From NCBI GenBank assembly GCA_964638795.1, contig CAZXAX010000001.1, positions 8,620 through 72,619 on the forward strand: DNA of 64,000 nucleotides, in the 5' to 3' direction. Numbering within the stretch: position 1 is the stretch's first letter; each line of letters opens with the position of its first letter. Source of the stretch: CAIYHK01 sp964638795. Lineage in GTDB: Bacteria; Actinomycetota; Acidimicrobiia; Acidimicrobiales; Ilumatobacteraceae. The notes beneath the pieces are model-generated. The model was not told the origin of the DNA, did no database searches, and saw only the letters and a program-made list of their open reading frames with translations. Below are positions 44,901 to 52,559 of this stretch, one piece after another. Both the position numbers and the translations under genes were made by a program.

Positions 44901-45228
44901 CGTGGCGGCTACCGCTGGTACTGCGAAATATCTGGAGAATTTTGGTGTCAAAGTAGACACCGTGGTCGCAAAACTCTCCGAGATTGGTGATGGTGAGGCG
45001 CCAAACGCAATTGATTTGATCAAGAGTGGTGAGGTGAGCTTCGTAGTTAACACGCCGCGTGGTGGTGGTTCTCGATCTGATGGTCAGGCAATTCGCATGG
45101 CGGCAAACACTCATCGCGTGTCAAGCGTGACCACAGTGGAGGCTGCTCTTGCTGCGGTTCATGGTCTGGCAGAGCAAAAAGACACCGAAGTGGTGGTCCG
45201 CTCACTGCAGGAGTACCACGGCCGATGA
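41938..45228 (+). CDS. carB: Carbamoyl-phosphate synthase large chain
   Basis: Makes carbamoyl phosphate from bicarbonate, ammonia and two ATP. The 1096-residue protein has both ATP-grasp halves, shown by the paired motifs IGSGPIVIGQACEFDYSG and LGSGPNRIGQGIEFDYC, and RPAYILGGRGTGI and RPSYVLGGRAMQI. A C-terminal MGS-like allosteric domain (GLVFLSLADRDKPAGIVVAK, in part) follows, where UMP and ornithine act in relatives. Complete. Overlaps pyrD by ATGA. Confidence 0.97.
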   Translation: MPKRTDLESILIIGSGPIVIGQACEFDYSGTQACRVLRTEGYRVILANSNPATIMTDPDFADRTYIEPLTPDMLARIIDREKPDAVLPTLGGQTGLNLAMALHGKGLVGVPGTPELIGANAEAIATAEDRELFKRAMIEIGLDVPLSGTAHNVDEAIAVVERIGLPVIIRPAYILGGRGTGIASTMDEFKHLAALGLEASPIREILVESSIVGWKEYELEVMRDRADNCVIICSIENVDPMGVHTGDSITVAPAQTLSDVEYQKMRDAAFACIRRVGVETGGSNVQFALNPANGDQVVIEMNPRVSRSSALASKATGFPIAKIAARLAVGYTLDEIPNDITKKTPASFEPTIDYVVTKIPRWAFEKLPGTSGVLGTQMQSVGEAMAIGRTFTESLQKGLRSLEQGRLGLNADPGEKNYDSLSDDELLKRVGIPTPERLFYVAEAIRRGHSLEIIHDICKIDPWFLDQMLMLVEERDWISQNAGGLSKRDWRRIKRLGFSDAQIAYLWSATEEAVRAERETAGVIPTYKTVDTCSAEFDAETPYHYSTYEDTTEVRESDRQRVIILGSGPNRIGQGIEFDYCCVHASFALRDAGFETVMVNCNPETVSTDYDTSDRLYFEPLTKEDVLNVIAAETAAAGGKKPKVIVSLGGQTPLKLSGQIPADLIAGTSPTSIDLAEDREKWNSLCASLSIPQPPGGTATTFDEALAIARTIGYPVLVRPSYVLGGRAMQIVHDDSHLQRAMAELASFGSLGKEGGLSAERPVLVDRFLEDATEVDVDAIRDHTGEVMIGGVMEHVEEAGVHSGDSACAIPPQTLPSWVVEVIESYTRAIAEALDVRGLINVQYAVSGTTVYVIEANPRASRTVPFVAKAIGIPLAKVASRVMLGATLSELRSEGLIKPLVGANHVAVKEAVMPFNRFPEVDTALGPEMRSTGEVMGIDSTFGRAFVKAETAAGTNLPESGLVFLSLADRDKPAGIVVAKRLRELGLGVAATAGTAKYLENFGVKVDTVVAKLSEIGDGEAPNAIDLIKSGEVSFVVNTPRGGGSRSDGQAIRMAANTHRVSSVTTVEAALAAVHGLAEQKDTEVVVRSLQEYHGR

Positions 45229-46135
45229 GCGGACGCCGGTTCCGCTCACATCGCTGGATGCGCCAGCATGAGTCGTCCTTGTCTTCGCTTGGTGGTGTTG
45301 AAGTAGGCGGAGTGCAACTCTCGTCGCCGGTGATGACCGCTTCTGGAACCGCAGGGCACGCCAATGAGCTTGGCTCATATTTCGACACATCACTGCTCGG
45401 CGCGATGGTGGTTAAGTCTTTGAGCGCGCAGCCCTGGGCTGGAAACGCATCGCCACGAGTACATCCCACACCAGCTGGAATGATTAACGCAGTAGGTCTA
45501 CAGGGCCCGGGCGTGAATGATTGGTTGAAAGATGATCTGCCGGCACTGGTCGCAGCAGGTGCGCGTGTCGTGGTGAGTGTGTGGGGTCGCAGCGTTGACG
45601 AATACGCCGAAGCAGCGCGGATGCTCGCAGTTGCGGTGCCTCCGCAGGTAGTCGCACTTGAAGTGAATCTTTCGTGTCCGAACCTTGAGGGTCGGCGGGG
45701 AATATTTGCCCATGATGCGGAATTGTCAGCCGAAGTTGTTGCCGCGTGTTCCGTGGCACGCTTGCCAATGTGGGCAAAACTCAGCCCAAATACTGACCGT
45801 GTGGTTGAAGTTGCTAGCGCAGTCCGCGAGGCTGGCGCAGTCGCCGTAACACTGATTAATACGGCGCTTGGCATGGTGATTGATGTTGAATCAGGCAAGC
45901 CGGTTCTTGGTAACGGTGGAGGAGGGCTATCGGGTGCGGCGATCCATCCAATCGCCGTGCGCACTGTCCACGACGTTCACCAAGCGATCCCGCAACTCGA
46001 CATCATTGGAGTTGGTGGAGTGCGCAACGGTGTTGACGCAATTGAACTCATGATGGCAGGCGCCAAGGCTGTGCAAGTTGGAACTGCCACGTTTGCCGAT
46101 CCGTATGCCTCAATTCGTGTGGCGGACGAAATGGT
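45225..46135 (+). CDS. pyrD: Dihydroorotate dehydrogenase, class 1B-like, 3' end lost in gap
   Basis: Oxidises dihydroorotate to orotate. About 303 residues are present before the N-run, so perhaps 15-25 C-terminal residues are missing. An N-terminal tail of about 22 residues precedes the barrel. The active-site LEVNLSCPN carries Cys, as in class 1, where class 2 membrane enzymes have Ser. The FMN-site INTALGM and IIGVGGVRNGVDAIELMMAGA and VQVGTATFADP are present. Class 1B normally pairs with the iron-sulfur protein PyrK, which is not adjacent here. Confidence 0.9.
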
Positions 46136-46235
46136 NNNNNNNNNNNNNNNNNNNNNNNNNNNNNNNNNNNNNNNNNNNNNNNNNNNNNNNNNNNNNNNNN
46201 NNNNNNNNNNNNNNNNNNNNNNNNNNNNNNNNNNN
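46136..46235. other. Assembly gap (100 N)
   Basis: Exactly 100 N, the usual placeholder for a join of unknown length. It removes the pyrD end. In related actinobacteria pyrF and the integration host factor gene mihF commonly lie between pyrD and gmk, so both may be hidden here. Reading frames that run through the N are artefacts. Confidence 0.97.
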
Positions 46236-46236
46236 A

Positions 46237-46800
46237 ATGAGCATCACGGCGGGACTCGTGATTGTGGTGTCTGGCCCAGGCGGCGTTGGCAAGGGCACCA
46301 TTGTGCGGCATTTGGTCGAACGTGATGATGCGCTTTGGTTGAGTCGTTCTTGGACCACTCGCGAACAACGACCAGGTGAAGATGACAATGCCTATGTCTT
46401 CACCACGCGCTCGCAATTCGAATCTCGCATCAATGCGAATGGATTTGTGGAGTGGACCGAATTTCTTGGCAATTATTACGGCACTCCTGCACCTGAGAAT
46501 GTCGCGGATCGCGACCTCGTGCTTGAGATTGAAGTAGATGGAGCGCGTCAAGTTAAGTCGCAGCACCCCGAGGCAATATTGATTTTTGTGCTACCTCCCT
46601 CCCGCGATGAACAACAGCGGCGGCTCCGGGAGCGGGGAGATGAAGAACACAAGGTTGAGGCACGCCTACGTAAAGCCGAAGAAGAAGAGCCAATCGGCGC
46701 GGCGTTGGCTGACTATGTGGTAATCAACGATGACCTTGAAGCGACTGTGGATGAAATGCTTGAAATCATTAGCCGTGAGCGAGCGGCAAGGCGCTCTTGA
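46237..46800 (+). CDS. gmk: Guanylate kinase
   Basis: Phosphorylates GMP to GDP. The 187-residue protein has the P-loop VVSGPGGVGKGTIVRHL, SWTTREQRPGEDDNAYVF, and ILIFVLPPSRDEQQRR. The ATG starts one base after the gap and gives the normal N-terminus, so the gene is probably complete; an ATGA overlap with a hidden upstream gene is plausible. The P-loop has Gly where Ser is usual (GPSG). Confidence 0.93.
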   Translation: MSITAGLVIVVSGPGGVGKGTIVRHLVERDDALWLSRSWTTREQRPGEDDNAYVFTTRSQFESRINANGFVEWTEFLGNYYGTPAPENVADRDLVLEIEVDGARQVKSQHPEAILIFVLPPSRDEQQRRLRERGDEEHKVEARLRKAEEEEPIGAALADYVVINDDLEATVDEMLEIISRERAARRS

Positions 46801-46802
46801 GC

Positions 46803-46850
46803 CCTGGGGGCTATCATTTAACGGTCAGTTTGTGACCACTTCCCCAGGAG
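46803..46850 (+). promoter_or_regulatory. Promoter and nested inverted repeats before rpoZ
   Basis: TATCAT (46812-46817) is a candidate -10. CCTGGGG (46803-46809) is a perfect 7-base inverted repeat with CCCCAGG (46842-46848), which overlaps the rpoZ Shine-Dalgarno AGGAG (46846-46850). Inside lies GGTCA (46823-46827) with TGACC (46833-46837). In readthrough RNA from gmk the outer stem could hide the ribosome site; RNA from the local promoter would lack its left arm. Confidence 0.45.
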
Positions 46851-46854
46851 CACC

Positions 46855-47220
46855 ATGATCACCTCAAGCGATTCAATGATCAGCCCACGCATCGAAGATT
46901 TACTCGATCGTGTTGACTCCAAGTTTTCCTTGGTGACCCTTGCGGCGTACCGTGCGCGTCAAGTGAATTCATATTTCAATCAGCTTGGTGATGGTCTTGG
47001 CACTCTGATCCCGCCGCAGGTCTCCTCATTGGCTCGTAAGCCACTGTCGATTGCATTCGAAGAAATTGCGGCCGACAAAATTGTGAAAGTTGAGCTTCCG
47101 GATTATGCCGAGATGGAAGCCGAGGCTGAAGAGTTATTCGGTGGTCTCGAAACCTCAGACGACGCCTCTGTCGAAGCTGTTGCAGCTGACGAGGTCGCTG
47201 ACGAAGCCGTCGCGGAGTAA
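46855..47220 (+). CDS. rpoZ: RNA polymerase omega subunit
   Basis: Small assembly subunit of RNA polymerase. The 121-residue product has SPRIEDLLDRVDSKFSLVTLAAYRARQVN (omega core, in part), and KPLSIAFEEIAADKI. The C-terminal half is acidic and Ala/Glu/Asp-rich and longer than in E. coli. It sits between gmk and coaBC, the normal bacterial position. Confidence 0.95.
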   Translation: MITSSDSMISPRIEDLLDRVDSKFSLVTLAAYRARQVNSYFNQLGDGLGTLIPPQVSSLARKPLSIAFEEIAADKIVKVELPDYAEMEAEAEELFGGLETSDDASVEAVAADEVADEAVAE

Positions 47221-47247
47221 CTCGCATCCGATTTTCTCGGAAAAGCT

Positions 47248-48450
47248 ATGGCACTTGCTGATCTGAAAGGCAAGAGGATTGTCCTCGGTGTTACTGGTGG
47301 CATCGCTGCGTACAAAGCAGTCGAAGTTTGTCGTCAGCTTTGTGATTTAGGTGCACATGTGTCGCCGGTAATGACCGAAGGCGCTAAGAAATTCATTGGT
47401 GAAACCACGCTGTCGGCTTTGGCATCTGAGCCTGTGCAGACGAAATTGTGGAACGCCGAAAATCCAATTCCGCATACGAAGTTGGGTCAACAAGCAGATC
47501 TGATAATTGTTGCTCCAGCCACCGCAAGGTTGATTGGCACTTATGCAGCTGGAATCTCAAATGATCTTTTGACCGCAACCTTGCTTGCAACCCGTGCGCC
47601 AGTAATCATCTGTCCTGCCATGCATACAGAGATGTGGGAACACCCGGCGGTGCAGGAAAACATCGCCACATTGCGTCGCCGCGGTGTGATTGTGGTTGAA
47701 CCCGAAGCCGGGCGTCTCGCAGGTGGCGATCTAGGCCAGGGCCGACTCGCTGCACCCGCCACGATTGTTGCAAGCGTGATGGAAGCACTTACGCCGGCAG
47801 ACCTTGCGGGAGTGAAAGTAGTAGTTACCGCGGGTGGAACTCGGGAACCAATTGACTCAGTGCGGGTAATCTCAAATCGTTCCTCGGGCAAACAGGGTCA
47901 CGCAGTTGCAGCAGCGGCTATTCAGCGCGGTGCGTCGGTTTCACTAATAACCACGGTTGATCTGCCAGCACCAGCAGGGGTGGAGGTGGTGCGTGTTGAG
48001 ACCACAGCTCAAATGCAAGACGCGCTCAATGCCCGCGCTAGTGCAGCCGATGTCGTGATCATGGCAGCGGCCGTTGCGGACTTTCGACCCGTTCAAAGCG
48101 CTGAAAACAAACTGAAAAAGTCAGCGGGAATTCCCAAAGTCGAGTTGGAACCAACCCCTGACCTACTGGCTGAACTCGGAAGCAATAAGCCAACTGGGAT
48201 GACCCTGGTTGGTTTTGCTGCTGAGACCGAAAATCTTGAAGTCAACGCAGCCGACAAACTCGTGCGCAAGAACCTTGACTTGATTGTGGCCAATGATGTC
48301 TCGGCTCCCAACGTGGGTTTTGCCTATGACACGAATTCGGTTCTGATCTTGGGCCGAAATGGCGAGCGCAAGGCTGTTGAACTTGCCCCCAAAGCCTCTG
48401 TGGCCCACGCCATTTTGGATAGCGTGGTGGCGCACCGCGCAGCCCGCTAA
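47248..48450 (+). CDS. coaBC: Bifunctional CoaBC (PPC decarboxylase/PPC synthetase)
   Basis: Two consecutive coenzyme A steps: CTP-dependent joining of cysteine to phosphopantothenate, then decarboxylation. It has 400 residues. The CoaC flavoprotein domain shows VTGGIAAYKAVEVCRQL, the catalytic-region PHTKLG, APATARLIG and PAMHTEMWEHP. The CoaB domain has VVTAGGTREPIDSVRVISNRSSGK, AAAVADFRPVQSAENKLKK and NDV. The PAMH form, with His for Asn, is common in Actinobacteria. Confidence 0.94.
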   Translation: MALADLKGKRIVLGVTGGIAAYKAVEVCRQLCDLGAHVSPVMTEGAKKFIGETTLSALASEPVQTKLWNAENPIPHTKLGQQADLIIVAPATARLIGTYAAGISNDLLTATLLATRAPVIICPAMHTEMWEHPAVQENIATLRRRGVIVVEPEAGRLAGGDLGQGRLAAPATIVASVMEALTPADLAGVKVVVTAGGTREPIDSVRVISNRSSGKQGHAVAAAAIQRGASVSLITTVDLPAPAGVEVVRVETTAQMQDALNARASAADVVIMAAAVADFRPVQSAENKLKKSAGIPKVELEPTPDLLAELGSNKPTGMTLVGFAAETENLEVNAADKLVRKNLDLIVANDVSAPNVGFAYDTNSVLILGRNGERKAVELAPKASVAHAILDSVVAHRAAR

Positions 48451-48480
48451 AGAGCCGTTGCGTTGCCCAAAGGAGACACC

Positions 48481-49674
48481 GTGAGCAAGTACACCTTCAC
48501 GTCAGAGAGCGTGACCGAGGGGCATCCGGACAAGATGGCCGACCAGGTGAGCGATGCCGTTCTGGATGCGATTCTGGCTGAAGATCCAAACGCTCGAGTG
48601 GCATGCGAGACACTGTTAACTACTGGTCTTTGTCTGGTGTCGGGCGAAATCTCAACCCAGGCTTATGTGCCGATTCCTGACATTGCGCGCAGTGTCATCA
48701 ATGGGATTGGTTATGACAACGCCGAATACGGTTTCGACGGCAACACATGTGGTGTTCTAGTTGCGCTCGATCAACAGAGCCCAGACATCGCCCAAGGCGT
48801 TGACAAGTCTGAAGAAGTGCGAAGTGGCAAGAGTGGCGAGGATCAATTGAACGCCCAAGGTGCTGGCGACCAAGGAATGATGTTTGGCTACGCATGTGAC
48901 GAGACTCCCGACCTCATGCCACTGCCAATCTGGCTTGCTCATCGACTCGCCGAGCGACTCACCGAGGTACGTAAATCCGGATTGATTCCTTATCTTCGTC
49001 CCGACGGGAAAACTCAGGTCACCTTTGATTATGAAAACGGCAAACCGGTTCGGCTGCGTACCGTGCTCATCTCAACACAGCATGGCGAAAGTGCGGATCG
49101 TGACACGACAATTCGTCCTGACTTGATTGAGCATGTGATTCGCCCGACGGTGCCAGAACAGTTTCGCGACGATGACTATTCAATTTTTGTGAATCCAACT
49201 GGCAAGTTTGTTCTTGGTGGTCCGCACGCGGACACGGGTCTAACTGGACGCAAAATCATCGTCGACACCTATGGAGGCATGGGTCGTCATGGTGGTGGTG
49301 CGTTCTCTGGAAAAGACCCGTCCAAAGTTGACCGCTCGGCTGCGTATGCGGCTAGGTGGGTTGCCAAGCATGTCGTGGCAACTGGTGCCGCCACGCGGTG
49401 TGAAGTGCAAGTCGCCTACGCAATTGGTGTCGCCCAGCCAGTGAGCATCTTGGTCGAGACTTTTGGAACTGGCAAGGTTGATGGCAACGCTCTTGAAGCA
49501 GCGGTGCGCAAGGTGTTTGACCTTCGCCCGGCAGCAATTGTGCGTGCACTTAACCTGAAGCGCCCGATCTATCAAAAGACCGCGGCATATGGTCACTTCG
49601 GCCGCCAAGATCCTGACTTCACGTGGGAGCAATTGCCACATGTTGAGGATCTGATGTCCGAACTCAAACTCTGA
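48481..49674 (+). CDS. metK: S-adenosylmethionine synthetase
   Basis: Makes SAM from methionine and ATP. It has 397 residues: FTSESVTEGHPDKMADQVSD, the GAGDQGMMFGYA loop, GGPHADTGLTGRKIIVDTYGG and GGGAFSGKDPSKVDRSAAY. I chose the GTG at 48481, with AAAGGAG 5 bases upstream, instead of the TTG at 48463. SAM is used by QueA and two methyltransferases in this window. Confidence 0.97.
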   Translation: MSKYTFTSESVTEGHPDKMADQVSDAVLDAILAEDPNARVACETLLTTGLCLVSGEISTQAYVPIPDIARSVINGIGYDNAEYGFDGNTCGVLVALDQQSPDIAQGVDKSEEVRSGKSGEDQLNAQGAGDQGMMFGYACDETPDLMPLPIWLAHRLAERLTEVRKSGLIPYLRPDGKTQVTFDYENGKPVRLRTVLISTQHGESADRDTTIRPDLIEHVIRPTVPEQFRDDDYSIFVNPTGKFVLGGPHADTGLTGRKIIVDTYGGMGRHGGGAFSGKDPSKVDRSAAYAARWVAKHVVATGAATRCEVQVAYAIGVAQPVSILVETFGTGKVDGNALEAAVRKVFDLRPAAIVRALNLKRPIYQKTAAYGHFGRQDPDFTWEQLPHVEDLMSELKL

Positions 49675-49687
49675 GCTGCGCCGCACA

Positions 49688-51412
49688 ATGATTGTGCGGG
49701 TGTTGCCGGACGTATCGGGCTTCGATAAGGAGTTTGATTACTCCGTTCCGCCAGAACTCGCACCACGTGTTGAGGCTGGCGCAATGGTGCGCATTGAGCT
49801 TCATGGCCGCCGAGTTGATGGCTGGATTACAAGAGTTGACCCACCGGATGCGCATCCAGAATCTCGTCTTTTACCGATTCTGAAGATTCGTGGGATGGGT
49901 CCGAGTGCAGAGGTAATCGCCTCAGCAGAAATAATTGCTGCGAATTTCTTGGGTCGTCGACGCGCAGTACTTGCTGCTGCTTCGCCTGACAATCTTGTTC
50001 AAGCTCTTCCAAGTGATCGACGCCATGAAAATTCACCCGGTGGCGGACCATTGTCCGATTTAAGTGCACAAGGTGGGGGACTCATCTGGTGCGGGTTGAA
50101 CCAAGATCCGATCGAAGTTCTGCAGGCTATTGCAAGATTCGGGCCGATGTTATTGGTGGTTCCATCGGTGGCAAGAGCACGCACGTTTGCAGCGACCATG
50201 CGCGGAGTCGGTTTTTCCGTTGCGTTACTCCCCGAAGAGTGGTCACAGGCAGCAGCTGGTGTCGACGTTGTAGTTGGTGCCCGCGCAGCAGCTTGGGGGC
50301 CGGTGCGGGAACCTTCGTCGCTTGTTGTTTGGGACGAACACGATGAAGCGCTGAAAGAAGAGCGAGTCCCCACTTGGCACGTACGTGACGTGCTTGCGGT
50401 GCGGGCGCAGCAACTGGGTGCTGCTTTGTTTCAGGTGTCGCCAATCCCATCCGTAGATGCCCTGCATTGGGCCAATGGACGCATCTACCGCACTATTGAC
50501 GATGACTCTGAGATCTGGTCGCGAATTGTCATCGCTGATATGAACGCCGATGATGACCCCCGCAAGATCAACTACATCACCACTGAGTTAATGGATGCGG
50601 CCCGCGAAGTCTCTAAGTCAGTGGTGTGCATCAGCAACACCACGGGTGTAGCTAGGTCAGTTGCGTGTCGTCAGTGTTCAACTGTTGCTCGATGCGAAAA
50701 ATGCAGTGCAGTAGTCGCTCAGATTGATGACTCAACACTGCACTGTGGTTCATGTGGTACAGACCGACCAGTCGTCTGTGCATCATGTGGTTCAGGGGCG
50801 TTTAAGAATCTTCGCCGTGGCACCGCTCGGCTTCGAACAGAGATTGAGCGTGCAACAGCCCGAGATGTGGTGGAGCTCAGCGGGAGTCAGACTGACTCAA
50901 TTTCCCGTGCTGGTACTGGTTTTGTTGCCGTCGGAACAGAAGCCTTATTACATCGGTTCGCCAAAGCCGATGTTGTGGCTTTTCTGGATATTGATAGTGA
51001 ACTGGACTCGGGTTTTTGTCGTGCCAATGAAATAGTTGTGGCATTGATCTCGCGTGCACTGCGCATGGTTGGGGATCGCGGCAAAGTTATTGTGCAGACG
51101 CGTAACCCAGGCCGGGAATTGTTGCAAAATCTTCGTTCTGGAAATTTGAAAAGTGTCATTGAGACTGAACTCGCCGTGCGCAGAGCGCTCAATCTTCCGC
51201 CTTTTAGCGTGTTGGCAAAAGTTTCGGGTCCTGGGGCATCTGAATTCTTCAAGTCTCTCGCTGCCGGCGGTGTTCCACTTGGATGTGATGTGAGCGCCGG
51301 CAAGGGACTTGTTCGCGCACTCGATTTCCGACAGTTAGTTGATGTGATCACTTCGGTTGCGGTGCCGCGTTCGGGACGCGTGCGAATTGAAGTTCAACCC
51401 ACTCGGGCGTGA
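49688..51412 (+). CDS. priA: PriA-like primosomal protein without helicase motifs
   Basis: PriA restarts stalled forks in most bacteria. This 574-residue version keeps the N-terminal DNA-binding domain (VRVLPDVSGFDKEFDYSVP) and the eight-Cys zinc module (four CxxC pairs between CRQC and CASC). No Walker A GxGKT is present where expected (around residues 115-135), and the DEEH box is reduced to WDEHDE. It is also shorter than active PriA (about 730). Degenerate PriA of this kind is known in actinobacteria, so it is probably a DNA- or protein-binding factor, not a helicase. It converges with an rsmC-like gene, overlapping by 19 bases. Confidence 0.88.
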   Translation: MIVRVLPDVSGFDKEFDYSVPPELAPRVEAGAMVRIELHGRRVDGWITRVDPPDAHPESRLLPILKIRGMGPSAEVIASAEIIAANFLGRRRAVLAAASPDNLVQALPSDRRHENSPGGGPLSDLSAQGGGLIWCGLNQDPIEVLQAIARFGPMLLVVPSVARARTFAATMRGVGFSVALLPEEWSQAAAGVDVVVGARAAAWGPVREPSSLVVWDEHDEALKEERVPTWHVRDVLAVRAQQLGAALFQVSPIPSVDALHWANGRIYRTIDDDSEIWSRIVIADMNADDDPRKINYITTELMDAAREVSKSVVCISNTTGVARSVACRQCSTVARCEKCSAVVAQIDDSTLHCGSCGTDRPVVCASCGSGAFKNLRRGTARLRTEIERATARDVVELSGSQTDSISRAGTGFVAVGTEALLHRFAKADVVAFLDIDSELDSGFCRANEIVVALISRALRMVGDRGKVIVQTRNPGRELLQNLRSGNLKSVIETELAVRRALNLPPFSVLAKVSGPGASEFFKSLAAGGVPLGCDVSAGKGLVRALDFRQLVDVITSVAVPRSGRVRIEVQPTRA

Positions 51413-52008
51413 GTAACTCGTAGCACGCGGAAACCTTTGCGGCTGGCAACTCGGTCAACTGAATAGCCCATGGTTTGAAGCCAAGTATGAAGTGAATCTG
51501 CACCGAGATTCTTTTGGACCACTAGCCAAGCCTCGCCGTCGGGGAGTAGCCGCGGCAGCCAATGATTGAGCATGTTGTGAAGTGCTTCTTTGCCAATTCG
51601 GATCGGCGGATTGGACCAAATTGTGGCAAATCGTTGATCGTCGGGTACTTCGTTTGGTGGAATCGCCTTGATATTGCCAAAACCGTTGTGCGTTGCGTTG
51701 TGCTTGCTCAGCTCCACTGCGCGCAGATTCGTATCCACGGCAAACACCATGGTGCCGTATGTGGCAAGCGCCAACGCGATCGCGCCAGCCCCACATCCAA
51801 GGTCAAGCGCGGGCCCTTGAGCGGGCGCTGGAACGTGGTCGAGCAGTACCTTTGTGCCCTGGTCCAAGGCGCCGTAGGAGAACACACCGCGGTCAGTTAC
51901 AACGTCGAGACTGCGACCATTGAATTTGAAAGTAAACGTCTTTGGTTTACTCGGAGCTTCAGTGGTGGCCGAGAAATAGTGGTCTGTTGGTTTGTCAGGC
52001 TTGGACAT
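51394..52008 (-). CDS. RsmC-like class I SAM methyltransferase
   Basis: The only reverse-strand gene apart from fabI. From the ATG at 52008 it encodes 204 residues: a strand region GRSLDVVTDRGVFSYGALDQGTKVLL, SAM motif I ALDLGCGAGAIALALA, AVDTNLRAVELSKHN, and the NPP active-site motif SNPPIRIGKEAL. This is the RsmC/RlmG family, single-domain form, which methylates guanine N2 in rRNA. Exact target unknown. The start is 16 bases from the divergent def start. A longer frame upstream runs through def and is not used. Confidence 0.88.
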   Translation of the reverse strand: MSKPDKPTDHYFSATTEAPSKPKTFTFKFNGRSLDVVTDRGVFSYGALDQGTKVLLDHVPAPAQGPALDLGCGAGAIALALATYGTMVFAVDTNLRAVELSKHNATHNGFGNIKAIPPNEVPDDQRFATIWSNPPIRIGKEALHNMLNHWLPRLLPDGEAWLVVQKNLGADSLHTWLQTMGYSVDRVASRKGFRVLRVTHARVG

Positions 52009-52011
52009 CGC

Positions 52012-52025
52012 TAGCCTCAAACTTA
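52012..52025 (+). promoter_or_regulatory. Possible leaderless promoter for def
   Basis: TAGCCT (52012-52017) is 7 bases before the def ATG, inside the 16-base space between def and the divergent methyltransferase gene. No Shine-Dalgarno fits in this space. Confidence 0.45.
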
Positions 52026-52546
52026 TGTCGTTTTCCATCCGCACATACGGCGATCCTGTACTGAAAAGTAAGGCGGCGGAGATCACCGAGATTGATGACA
52101 AACTCGTCACGCTCTGCGACCGCATGTTTGATGTGATGTTTAAGGCGCCTGGCATTGGCCTTGCGGCCCCACAGATTGGGATTCAAAAGCGTCTATTCGT
52201 CTATGACATCGGTGATGGGGAAGGAGTCCTCATCAATCCTGAGATTGTCGAATCTGATGGCGAATTCATGTACGAAGAAGGCTGTCTTTCTATTCCGGGC
52301 TTGTACGTCGAGATGTTGCGACCAGCGAGAGTGCACGTACGAGGTTTAAACCTCGATGGCGAAACGGTTGACGTCGAAGCAGATGATCTTCTCGGTCGTC
52401 TTTTCCAGCATGAATTGGATCACTTAAACGGTGTTTTGATGTTTGATCGAATGTCACCCGACCAACGCAAAGAAGCAATGGCCGCATATCGGCGAATCCT
52501 GGAAGCGCCTAATTCGCAGGAGCCACAGCACATCGCATTCAAGTGA
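52025..52546 (+). CDS. def: Peptide deformylase
   Basis: Removes the N-formyl group from new proteins. The 173-residue metalloenzyme has motif 1 GIGLAAPQ (43-50), motif 2 EGCLS (85-89, metal Cys87) and motif 3 HELDH (129-133). Complete and of normal length. fmt follows within 13 bases, pairing formylation with deformylation. Confidence 0.96.
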   Translation: MSFSIRTYGDPVLKSKAAEITEIDDKLVTLCDRMFDVMFKAPGIGLAAPQIGIQKRLFVYDIGDGEGVLINPEIVESDGEFMYEEGCLSIPGLYVEMLRPARVHVRGLNLDGETVDVEADDLLGRLFQHELDHLNGVLMFDRMSPDQRKEAMAAYRRILEAPNSQEPQHIAFK

Positions 52547-52559
52547 AAGACTCCCTGTG

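Noticed and set aside
45047..45964. 305-codon reverse frame across carB and pyrD
   Set aside because: Lies fully opposite two well-supported genes; composition is that of an antisense shadow.
45225..46325. Reading frame joining pyrD through the N-run, and 46078-46800 joining pyrD to gmk
   Set aside because: Unknown bases were read as open codons; no fusion is supported.
51394..52155. Longer start (253 codons) for the rsmC-like gene
   Set aside because: The extra 49 residues read antisense through def and are not conserved-looking; ATG at 52008 begins MSKPDKPTDHYF.
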